Shown here piece by piece: positions 1 through 7,066 of a stretch of 39,896 nucleotides of DNA. The translations under genes and the position numbers were made by a program. How positions within the stretch are numbered: the stretch's first letter is position 1; every line of letters starts with the position of its first letter. The DNA is from Nostocales cyanobacterium LEGE 12452 (lineage in GTDB: Bacteria > Cyanobacteriota > Cyanobacteriia > Cyanobacteriales > Nostocaceae): positions 1-39,896 of the forward strand of contig JADEXV010000044.1 in the NCBI GenBank assembly GCA_015206945.1, written 5' to 3'. The notes beneath the pieces were generated by a model. It was not told the DNA's origin and made no database searches. It worked only from the letters and a program-made list of their open reading frames with translations.

Positions 1-1
1 C

Positions 2-85
2 GTAATTGACGGTATTCAAGCTAGAGGAGAAAAAGGGAACTACAGTACAGAGCGTGTAAAATTTAATTCTAATTCATCTGCTTAA
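2..85 (+). CDS. C-terminal end of a gene that starts before the window (unrecognised)
   Basis: An open frame runs from the window edge to a TAA at 83-85 and gives a 27-residue tail ending NSNSSA. It has no stop and a plausible amino-acid mix, so it may be the end of a protein encoded upstream. It is too short to assign to a family, and chance openness over this length is possible. Confidence 0.35.
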   Translation, partial: VIDGIQARGEKGNYSTERVKFNSNSSA

Positions 86-254
86 TTTTTCGTTACATAG
101 TTGTAAATTTTTCCGCCCACCTACTTAATTTTATAAAAAATGATAATCAACTGTTTGTATGTTAATAGGCAAATTTCAAAACTAGGATAATTCCTGTTAT
201 TAAGATAGAAGAGAGATATAGAAATCCTATTTTATTTTTTAAAAGCTGATAGTC

Positions 255-1169
255 ATGTCTCACAATCATAGTCACGGACACGATCACGGTGGCAGTAACT
301 ACAACCGCGCTTTTATTATCAGTGTTGCCCTAAACACTGGTTTTGTCATCATCGAAGCAACCTATGGCATTGTTGCTAACTCCCTTGCCTTGATTGCCGA
401 TGCGGGTCACAATTTGAGTGATGTTTTGGGTTTACTACTTGCTTGGGGCGCAAGCATCCTCGTCCGTCGTCGCCCGACATCACGTCGCACCTACGGGCTG
501 CGTCGCACCTCAATTTTGGCTGCGCTTTTAAACGCCGCTTTTCTTTTAGTTGTTTCTGGCGGTATTGGCTGGGAAGCAATTCAACGGTTTCGTGAACCTG
601 CTCCAGTAGCAGGAGGAATAGTAATTACAGTAGCAGCTATAGGAATTTTCATTAATACAGTAAGTGCTTTGATGTTCTTGTCGGGGCGTAAAAGTGACTT
701 GAACATCAGAGGCGCATTCTTACATCTAGTTGCAGATGCTGCGGTATCTGTAGGGGTTGTACTAGCTGGTATTGCAATTATTGCTACAGGTTGGCTGTGG
801 TTTGATCCAGCGGTGAGTTTGATTGTTACTGTGGTGATTGTAGCTGGCACTTGGGGACTTTTGCAGGAATCCTTGAATTTGATTACAGATGCTGTACCAG
901 CAGGAATAGAACCTTTGGCTGTCCGTACTTATCTAACCGAACTCCCTGGCGTGGCTCAAGTTCACGACCTACATATTTGGGCAATGAGTACTACAGAAAC
1001 AGCACTCACTGTTCACCTTGTCATCCCAGCAGGTTATCCCGGTGATACTTTTTTAGCGCGGGTAGTCGGTGAACTTCACGATAATTTCAGCATTGAACAC
1101 CCAACCATTCAGGTGGAGACAGGCGATCCGAGTTATCAATGTCCTTTCGTTCCTGACAACCTAATTTAA
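255..1169 (+). CDS. CDF-family divalent metal (probably Zn) efflux protein, ZitB/CzcD type
   Basis: A 304-residue cation diffusion facilitator. The family exchanges cytosolic Zn2+ (also Cd2+ or Co2+) for protons at the plasma membrane. The N-terminus is a histidine-rich metal loop (HNHSHGHDHGG, residues 3-13). It is followed by about six hydrophobic segments carrying the two metal-site helices: ADAGHNLSD near residue 50 and HLVADAAVS near residue 157. The cytosolic ferredoxin-like domain, from about residue 215, contains the family-typical VHDLHIWAMS. Length is normal. The gene stands alone in a leader of about 170 bp with no clear operator, although TGATAATCA at about 140 resembles half of a Fur/Zur site. 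Zn specificity is a family inference. Confidence 0.93.
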   Translation: MSHNHSHGHDHGGSNYNRAFIISVALNTGFVIIEATYGIVANSLALIADAGHNLSDVLGLLLAWGASILVRRRPTSRRTYGLRRTSILAALLNAAFLLVVSGGIGWEAIQRFREPAPVAGGIVITVAAIGIFINTVSALMFLSGRKSDLNIRGAFLHLVADAAVSVGVVLAGIAIIATGWLWFDPAVSLIVTVVIVAGTWGLLQESLNLITDAVPAGIEPLAVRTYLTELPGVAQVHDLHIWAMSTTETALTVHLVIPAGYPGDTFLARVVGELHDNFSIEHPTIQVETGDPSYQCPFVPDNLI

Positions 1170-1287
1170 GTCAATTATTAGCTGACTTGAAAATACTACT
1201 TCGATGTTTATCGATATAGATACCATACCCCATGCCCGTTTTTATCCATTAATATTGTGCGCGATCGCCCAAAAGCTCCAGTAGGTA

Positions 1288-1740
1288 TCAGAAGCGCACA
1301 GCGAAGCCTACAAAAGGATTAAAATCATCTGCTCCCTGCGTTATCCCAATGTTGACACCCGCATCTAGCTGCAAATTCTCTGTCAGGAGGTATGTTACAC
1401 CAGTATCAAAGGTGGCAGTGATCGCAGTTGCCACCACCACAGCAATCAGAACACCAGGTAGCAAATTCAATCTTCGTAGCTTAAACTTATCCCAAACTAC
1501 GAGCGTGAAGATGGTAATCAGACCTATAAGCGCAGCAATTTGATGACTGCTGGCATCGCTAAAAAAGATACCCTTGTAGATGGCGTTGGGAATAGAAATT
1601 AGGTTCTCAATCAGTAACAGCCAGTCCAGCATCTGGGCCGCTGACTTGTAGTGGGGAACCTGCGATCGCGCCGACAAGAATTCCGCCTACCATTCCTTGG
1701 ATACAATTTTCAAATATTGGATTTTTCGCTATGTTAACCG
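1288..1740 (-). pseudogene. Scrambled SulP anion-transporter remnant fused to an outer-membrane porin C-terminus
   Basis: The longest open frame (1677-1288, 129 codons) is not one protein. On the minus strand at about 1738-1611, in another frame, lies a piece reading [18 protein letters not shown], which is characteristic of the N-terminal region of SulP-type sulfate/bicarbonate transporters. From about 1625 the sequence continues in the 129-codon frame as a hydrophobic stretch ending WDKFKLRRLNLLPGVLIAVV, as in the later transmembrane part of SulP. After ATAITATF it becomes a strand-rich tail ending NPFVGFAVRF with a terminal Phe, typical of beta-barrel proteins (the MetA-like outer-membrane transporter family). 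I read this as two adjacent genes collapsed by at least two deletions and a frameshift. It could be expressed as a short membrane protein, but this is unlikely. Confidence 0.72.
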
Positions 1741-1806
1741 CACTTTTCCTTTAACCGTAGCTACCGACCATAACATAAATGAATAATTTTCCAAAACCAG
1801 CCAAAA

Positions 1807-1852
1807 TTTCATCTTGATTTCATCGTGACCTGTCAAACTCATAATGTAAAGG
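1807..1852 (+). promoter_or_regulatory. Direct-repeat box 1, putative OmpR-family response-regulator site
   Basis: TTTCATCTTGATTTCATC at 1807-1824 contains TTTCATC twice with an 11-bp period, the spacing used by OmpR/PhoB-type dimers. Similarity to the other two boxes continues through ACCTGTCAAACT to about 1842. It lies 106 bp before the first DUF2808 gene. An ATAATG at about 1841 could be part of a -10 element. Confidence 0.6.
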
Positions 1853-1912
1853 TTCGTTCAATAAGCAAAAATATGTAGCTTATTTTACATACAATTTACT
1901 TAAAAATTCCAG

Positions 1913-2377
1913 ATGAAGAAAACATTGATTTACACAGGTACAGTGTTTGCTCTTGCCACTACAGCTTTCATTTCTTTTAGTCATGCAAGTGCTAAAGAGA
2001 CTAATATTGAAAATAATTTGGAATATCCTACTAATAGTTGGCGGCTTGTCAAACATACTTTTCGGTTAAACATACCTCAAAACAACAACGCTCTTTCCCA
2101 ACTTATTATTGAAACTCCATCTACTGTAGCAGTGAGTAACGATATTGATGTCTTCGACACGAATAGTCAGAAAATTAATACTAATATCTCCGTCAATGGC
2201 AAAAATATTATTATAGATTTCCCTGAAAAGGTTATTTTTAACACTAAACTCTTAGTTAATTTTAATAAAGTTCAACAACCAGTCACAGGCCCAGCTTCTG
2301 TATACAAATTTTCAGCGAAGGTTCTTGGTAGTGAAATAGAGATTCCCGTTGGTACAGCTCAATTCCCTACATTTTAA
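1913..2377 (+). CDS. DUF2808 secreted protein, paralogue 1
   Basis: A 154-residue protein with a clear Sec signal peptide: MKK, then a hydrophobic run of about 16 residues, with likely cleavage after SHASA at residue 27. The rest matches the cyanobacterial DUF2808 pattern: a WRLVKHTFRLNIP strand near residue 43, LSQLIIETPS, a central turn, and an ending like EIPVGTAQF. This family is of unknown function, exported, predicted beta-rich, and common in the cyanobacterial envelope. Its paralogue lies 360 bp downstream. The same box precedes both and also the neighbouring response-regulator gene, so control by that two-component system is likely. No catalytic motif is visible. Confidence 0.85.
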   Translation: MKKTLIYTGTVFALATTAFISFSHASAKETNIENNLEYPTNSWRLVKHTFRLNIPQNNNALSQLIIETPSTVAVSNDIDVFDTNSQKINTNISVNGKNIIIDFPEKVIFNTKLLVNFNKVQQPVTGPASVYKFSAKVLGSEIEIPVGTAQFPTF

Positions 2378-2739
2378 TCCTTAAATTTTGACATTCATCA
2401 TAAATTTCATCTTGATTTCATTTAGACCTGCCAAACTGATCAATAAAGGTAATATACCTTTTGAACTTCAAACGGTAAACAAGTTAACGGTAATTTTTCT
2501 AACTTCCTTTAATTAACGTGTAACCGTAGACTAACTTTTCATGTAAATTTTTGAAAATGTTGGTATTACGAAGTGTAAGAGTGTAACAAATTAAAACTTT
2601 TACACTTAATGTTTTTTCACATTGTGAAAAGTAAGAAACGTAGAAGGTAGTTAATTTTAGTTTTACCAGATTGTTCCGTCTTTATTTATCACAGGTTCAT
2701 TTTGATTTACTGACGTTAATAATTAAGTGAGGAGTAAAC
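2378..2739. other. Intergenic leader between the two DUF2808 genes
   Basis: No gene is supported. The stretch holds direct-repeat box 2 (2405-2422) and an imperfect inverted repeat, AAGTGTAAGAG at 2571-2581 against CTTTTACACTT at 2597-2607. It also holds a perfect hairpin, TTTTCAC-ATT-GTGAAAA, at 2614-2630. A weaker box-like sequence, TTCATTTTGATTTACTG, lies at 2697-2713. If box 2 marks the promoter, the second DUF2808 gene has a structured leader of almost 300 nt. Confidence 0.5.
2405..2450 (+). promoter_or_regulatory. Direct-repeat box 2, putative OmpR-family response-regulator site
   Basis: TTTCATCTTGATTTCATT at 2405-2422, followed by ACCTGCCAAACT, is almost identical to box 1 over about 35 bp. 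It is 318 bp from the next start codon, so it implies either a long leader or action at a distance. Confidence 0.6.
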
Positions 2740-3228
2740 ATGAAGAAAGTGCTAGTTTACGTTGCTATATCTACTCTAGCTACTGCACTTTTAATTCCTG
2801 CCAACTATGCAAGTGCCCATGAAGAAAATGGTAATGTTCCTCATGTTGATGGTAACTATCAATTTCCTCAGACTCGCTGGATGCCTGTTAGACATACTTT
2901 GCGAGTACACGTTCCCAAAAATAGCAAGAGTGTTTCGCAGTTAAAAATTGAAGTTCCAAGTACTGTCAGGTGGAGTAATAATACTAATGATGTTGTTATA
3001 AGCGAAAATAATGATCGAGAAATTAACACCAATGTTTCTGTTAATGGCAAAACTATATTACTAGCTTTTGCTGAACCAGTTGTTCCTAATACTAAGCTAA
3101 AGATTCATATCAAGAATGTCAAACAACCATTTCTTGGTAATGGCCCTGTCTACCGTTTATCTGCTAATCTTGTTGGCATTAATGCAGAAATACCTATAGG
3201 TGTAGCTAGATTTCAGGTAAATTTTTAA
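2740..3228 (+). CDS. DUF2808 secreted protein, paralogue 2
   Basis: A 162-residue paralogue of the preceding gene. The start ATG has a good ribosome-binding site, GAGGAG, 8 bp upstream. The signal peptide (residues 1 to about 26, ending NYASA) is followed by an acidic/His linker (HEENGNVPHVDG) and then the DUF2808 fold: RWMPVRHTLRVHVP, VSQLKIEVPST, INTNVSVNGKT and EIPIGVARFQ. The shared blocks INTN-SVNGK and EIP-G-A-F align with paralogue 1. It is probably periplasmic or outer-envelope associated and its molecular function is unknown. A strong terminator follows immediately. Confidence 0.86.
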   Translation: MKKVLVYVAISTLATALLIPANYASAHEENGNVPHVDGNYQFPQTRWMPVRHTLRVHVPKNSKSVSQLKIEVPSTVRWSNNTNDVVISENNDREINTNVSVNGKTILLAFAEPVVPNTKLKIHIKNVKQPFLGNGPVYRLSANLVGINAEIPIGVARFQVNF

Positions 3229-3242
3229 ACTTAGCATGATTC

Positions 3243-3299
3243 AAAAAAAAAGCTCTTAACATTTAATTTACAAATAAGTTAATATTAAGAGCTTTTTTA
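3243..3299. terminator. Bidirectional-looking intrinsic terminator after the second DUF2808 gene
   Basis: AGCTCTTAA (3251-3259) pairs with TTAAGAGCT (3285-3293). An A-run on the left and a T6 run on the right extend the stem and supply a U-tract. It sits 15 bp after the stop codon. Confidence 0.8.
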
Positions 3300-3851
3300 T
3301 TTATTAAATCCAATTTTCAAATATTAATTATTAATAATTTCAAATCTTACTAATTGATTTTAAGTGGAATTAAAAACTTTGTGATCCAGGGCAACGTAGG
3401 TAATTTATGAACCTCTTGCTGAGTAATAATCTTGATGAAAAAGTAGCCTCAATAAGCAAATGCTCAAACCCTTGTTATTAAAATATTTTCATATTTTAGA
3501 TGCGTTTGCTTTATTTTTTATTCTGGCTTAATATTTCATCTTGATTTCATCATTACCTGCCAGAATAAAAAATAACTTAGTAGACCTCTTGCAATTAGTT
3601 AGACTTGTTACCTTCTCTAACTGAGTATCACTCACACCAATTGAGCAATGGAATGTACTGAGTTTTTCTTATAGATTATCTACTCCCAAGGCTGTAGCAT
3701 CTGTTTATAGTCTTAGATAGCTTACTTGTATACATGATTTAATAACTCAGAATTTCATAAACTTCTGTCAATCTGTTTCTAAGGGATAACCCTGTTATTA
3801 ACTATGCTGATTTCACAGAATTGCTACGAACCTCTAACTTTTCAATTTGAT
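3300..3851. other. Upstream region of the two-component operon
   Basis: No gene is supported. It contains direct-repeat box 3 (3534-3551) and, just after it, TAGACCTCTTGCA at about 3580, a sequence also found after the ArsR gene at about 11956 and probably a dispersed repeat. The rest is AT-rich without further structure that I can support. Confidence 0.45.
3534..3575 (+). promoter_or_regulatory. Direct-repeat box 3 upstream of the response regulator (autoregulation)
   Basis: TTTCATCTTGATTTCATC at 3534-3551 is identical to box 1 and is followed by ACCTGCCAGA. A copy in front of the regulator gene itself points to autoregulation, as is common for OmpR-family systems. Confidence 0.6.
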
Positions 3852-4556
3852 ATGCGGGTACTGCTAGTCGAAGATGAGCCAGATTTGGGGGCTGCTATTA
3901 AGCGAACGCTGAAGCAGCAAAAGTATTTAGTTGACTGGGTAATGGATGGTAATGAAGCATGGGCATATTTAGAAAATAGTTCGGCACAATATACAGTGGC
4001 GATTTTAGATTGGATGCTCCCAGGATTTACTGGTTTGGAATTGTGTAAAAAGCTGCGTTTAAAAGGAAATTCTTTGCCTGTCTTGATGCTTACAGCTAGA
4101 GATAGCATGGAAGATAAAGTTGCTGGTTTAGATGCGGGTGCTGATGATTACTTGGTGAAGCCTTTTGGAATGGCAGAATTATTAGCAAGGTTGCGGGCAT
4201 TGCAGCGGCGTTATCCCCACTTACAACCTCAACAACTAACCGTTGGTAACTTTACTCTAGATTACAGCAATAGTACAGTTGTCGGTCAAAATACTACGGG
4301 GGAAAAACAGGAAATTTCTTTAACTAATAAGGAATTCCAACTGGTGGAATATTTGATGAAGCACCCCAATCAAATTGTTACCACGGAACAGATTCGCAAT
4401 CAGCTTTGGGAAGTGAGTGCAGAACCTGCTAGCAATGTGGTGGCAGCGCAAGTACGTTTGTTGCGTCGCAAACTAGCCTGCTTCGACTGCGCCAACCCGA
4501 TTGAAACTTTGCACGGTATGGGATATCGTCTGAATGTGACTAATGAATCAAAATAA
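3852..4556 (+). CDS. OmpR/PhoB-family response regulator (RppA/NrsR-like)
   Basis: From ATG 3852 the protein starts MRVLLVEDEP, the canonical receiver beginning, so I prefer this to the in-frame ATG at 3804, which adds 16 unrelated residues. The receiver domain has the acidic pair after LLVE, phospho-acceptor Asp53 in LDWMLP and the conserved Lys103 in VKPFG. The C-terminal winged helix (about residues 130-230) includes LTNKEFQLVEYLM and the wing GMGYRLN. Such regulators bind tandem direct repeats as dimers, and a fitting repeat is found upstream here. The gene overlaps the kinase gene by 14 bp, so the two are translationally coupled. Its genome neighbours suggest envelope or metal stress, but the signal is unknown. 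Confidence 0.93.
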   Translation: MRVLLVEDEPDLGAAIKRTLKQQKYLVDWVMDGNEAWAYLENSSAQYTVAILDWMLPGFTGLELCKKLRLKGNSLPVLMLTARDSMEDKVAGLDAGADDYLVKPFGMAELLARLRALQRRYPHLQPQQLTVGNFTLDYSNSTVVGQNTTGEKQEISLTNKEFQLVEYLMKHPNQIVTTEQIRNQLWEVSAEPASNVVAAQVRLLRRKLACFDCANPIETLHGMGYRLNVTNESK

Positions 4557-5952
4557 ACTGTTTCGAGGAACTCGTGTTCGGTTAGCTCTGTGGTATGCCC
4601 TCGTCATGGGTTCAATTTTAAGCGTTTGTGCTTTCGGTGTCTACAGAGCTGTTTTCCGTGCCCATGTGGTAGCTTTAGACAGTGAAATTGAGTCTGTAGC
4701 CGGAACACTGCATGACAGTATTGAATTTAAGCTCAGGCAACCTGGGAGTTTAGAACCCGTTATACAGGAGCTATCCCCAAATATAAATCTATGTAAAATT
4801 GGAGCCAGCTGCACTCAACAGCAGTCGGATAGTAAACGTCATTTTCTTGGTGTAGTTAATAAAGATCACTACTATATACGTTTTTTTGATACTTCAGGAC
4901 GCTTAATTGCTACTACTGGTAATTATCCAGAAGGACTGTCTAATGTCTTCAGCAATGAAAAATGGTTATTTCTCAAAGACAGCAAAGGCAATGATTACCA
5001 CCAAATTTCCTTAGTGCTACACACCCCAGATAATGGGGATTGGGGCTATATGCAAGTGGGGCGAAGTCTTGAAGAATTTAATCGTTATCTGGATAGTGTG
5101 AAATTAAGTTTAAGTTTGGGATTGCCGATCGCAATGGGTATGGTTGCAGTTGCTAGTTGGTGGTTGGCTGGTTTAGCTATGCAACCAATTTATCAATCTT
5201 ATCGACAAATTCAACAGTTTACAGCAGATGTTGCACACGAATTGCGAACGCCTTTGGCTGCAACAGGCGCAACGGTGGAATCAGCGCTTTTAATGTCGCA
5301 GATGGACGAAGAAGAAACGCGGGACATTCTGCGAACTATCCACCGTCAGAATCAGCGACTTATTACTTTGGTTGTAGATTTATTATTATTGGCTCGTTTA
5401 GATAGACAACACCTACTACTACAACTAGAAGAATGTTGTTTAAATGATATTGTCAGCGATTTAGTCGAAGAATTTGAAGCGATGGCAATTGCGGCAGGTG
5501 TAATGCTGCAATCTAGGATAAACGTAAATGAGCCAGTAAATATTGTCGGTGATAGTGACCAGCTTTATCGTTTGGTTTCTAATTTAATTGTCAATGCAAT
5601 TCAGTATACACCCAAAGGAGGGGAGGTTACGGTTTGCCTGGGTTGCAGTGACCATCATGCTGTGATTCGGGTTCATGATACGGGTATTGGTATCCCAGAG
5701 AAGGAACTGACTCGAATTTACGATCGCTTTTATCGGGTGAATAGCGATCGCTCTCGTAGTACTGGTGGTTCTGGTTTGGGACTAGCCATTGTTCAAGCTA
5801 TTGTTCACTCACACCACGGCAGCATAGATGTGCAAAGTGAATTAGGCAAAGGCAGTACTTTTACTATAAGGTTAACATTCAATGCCCGTCCCATTAATAG
5901 TGTTCATTCTATCTCCATCTGGAAGATGTTATATAATTCATTGAGCGGCTAA
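4543..5952 (+). CDS. Membrane sensor histidine kinase (RppB/NrsS-like)
   Basis: A 469-residue partner of the preceding regulator. TM1 lies at about residues 14-34 and TM2 at about 187-210. They enclose a periplasmic sensor domain of about 150 residues that contains two cysteines (near INLCKIGASC). A short linker leads to the HisKA helix with phospho-acceptor His232 in VAHELRTPL. The ATPase domain has an N box (VSNLIVNAIQYTP), G1 (VHDTGIGIP), an F box (IYDRFYRVNSDRS) and G2 (GGSGLGLAI). All catalytic motifs are intact. The paired periplasmic Cys could bind metal or sense redox, which is inference. The last 20 or so residues extend beyond the usual end. Confidence 0.93.
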   Translation: MNQNKLFRGTRVRLALWYALVMGSILSVCAFGVYRAVFRAHVVALDSEIESVAGTLHDSIEFKLRQPGSLEPVIQELSPNINLCKIGASCTQQQSDSKRHFLGVVNKDHYYIRFFDTSGRLIATTGNYPEGLSNVFSNEKWLFLKDSKGNDYHQISLVLHTPDNGDWGYMQVGRSLEEFNRYLDSVKLSLSLGLPIAMGMVAVASWWLAGLAMQPIYQSYRQIQQFTADVAHELRTPLAATGATVESALLMSQMDEEETRDILRTIHRQNQRLITLVVDLLLLARLDRQHLLLQLEECCLNDIVSDLVEEFEAMAIAAGVMLQSRINVNEPVNIVGDSDQLYRLVSNLIVNAIQYTPKGGEVTVCLGCSDHHAVIRVHDTGIGIPEKELTRIYDRFYRVNSDRSRSTGGSGLGLAIVQAIVHSHHGSIDVQSELGKGSTFTIRLTFNARPINSVHSISIWKMLYNSLSG

Positions 5953-6350
5953 CCGATTCTACTCATGAACTTTTCCTAAATTTAGGTAATTGGTTTATTG
6001 ATATTTGTTGTAGTAAAACAAAAGTTATTTGATTTTAATAACAGCATTTATTTAGCTACAAAACATACTAATTTTACACCGTTTAACTTCAAAGCAGACG
6101 ACAAGTGTATAGATTCTTCATGCATAGATGAGAGGGAGAAAAGGGGTTGCCCTCGGCAACCCCTTTTCTCCTCTCTTAAAATGATTATTATTCTTGAAAA
6201 ATCCTGTCTCTTGTTTTTCTTGAAATGATTTATTCTTTGGAAGTCCCTTATCACAGGAGTTGATTTGGGATGGCAGCAAGCAATCGCACTTGCCGCTATG
6301 AGTCTGTCGATTCCTCTAAGCGCCGCCATTCCTTTTGATGGACAAGATAA
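5953..6350. other. Spacer between kinase gene and group II intron
   Basis: It contains the long hairpin at 6130-6175. From about 6235 to 6350 a plus-strand frame stays open (piece ...QQAIALAAMSLSIPLSAAI...), and this may be a disrupted upstream exon, but I cannot identify it. AATCGCACTT (about 6281) and AAGTGCGATT (about 6349) form an inverted repeat around this segment. Confidence 0.4.
6130..6176. terminator. Very long intergenic hairpin, likely terminator or dispersed palindrome
   Basis: The left arm, 6130-6151, and the right arm, 6155-6175, pair over about 21 bp with one bulged base and a 3-nt loop (CTC). The core is AAAAGGGGTTGCC against GGCAACCCCTTTT. It lies 178 bp after the kinase stop. 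The U-tract is weak, so it may be a dispersed palindrome of the genome rather than a classical terminator. Confidence 0.6.
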
Positions 6351-7006
6351 GTGCGATTCGTTGATTAGTGGCGCGACCTGAAATGGTCGTTTAGTATGGG
6401 AAGCCCACTTCCCTAGAGGAGTCATACCCTCTACCCCTGCGTAAAAGACTAAATTAGTCCGGTCACATCCTCATTAAGTAATTAAAAGGATGGAGTGCAG
6501 ACCACGAAAGTAACCCAAACTGGCAGCCTAAGTTGGTTAGGGAGCAAAGGGGAGTTTCCCAATGGTGAACGGAAGTAAAGTATCGCTTAAACTGCGTTAT
6601 ACGAAAAGGTGTCAAATAAGGCTGATAGACACTGACCAAAAAGGTAAATGGGTGGATTGACGGCTCACTAATCTGTCAATCGTATGAACAAAAATCCCAT
6701 CGCAGGATAGATACCACCTAAAGGAAAACAGACAACTAAACGGTACAACAGGGTAAGCCCTACAGAGTCTAAGAGAGGTCGAATACTCTTAGTAAGTCCG
6801 AGGCAACAAAGACCGAATTCTTTGGAGGGTAAAGGATGGAAGAAAAAGCGAATGCGGGTCTGTAATGGATTCGATAGGGGTTGTAACATCACTCCTGACC
6901 GAAAGGAAAGCAAACTTCTTCTGGGTCTTATACGAAAGAAATCAATCAAGGGAATCAAATCCGAGGACAAGTTAGGTGGTGTCAGTAATGGCAACAAACG
7001 GACTAG
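6351..7006 (+). mobile_element. Truncated bacterial group II intron (5' ribozyme part only)
   Basis: The segment from about 6370 has the look of cyanobacterial group II intron domains I-IV: a stem GCGACC-TGAAAT-GGTCG, then blocks such as AGTATGGGAAGCCCACTTCC, GTCATACCCTCTACCCCTGC, GGATGGAGTGCAGACCACG and GTTTCCCAATGGTGAACGG. The 5' splice site could be GTGCG at 6351 or GTGG at 6368. I see no domain V (GAGCCGTATG...-type hairpin), no domain VI and no reverse-transcriptase gene. The element ends where the next insertion sequence begins, so it cannot self-splice as it stands. Recognition is from memory of related introns, and exact boundaries are uncertain. Confidence 0.7.
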
Positions 7007-7066
7007 CGTGGCAAAACTTACTAGAGAAGAGTGAAAATCCTGTAATCTTGACCTTGTAGCAAAATA

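Noticed and set aside
120-160. Possible Zur/Fur box before the CDF gene
   Set aside because: Only one half-site (TGATAATCA) is present, and Zn exporters are not normally Zur targets.
3804-3851. Upstream ATG of the response regulator
   Set aside because: It adds 16 residues unlike any receiver domain. MRVLLVEDEP at 3852 is the canonical beginning.
5998-6228. 76-codon plus-strand frame across the long hairpin
   Set aside because: Its middle is the translated palindrome, with no ribosome-binding site and no family resemblance.
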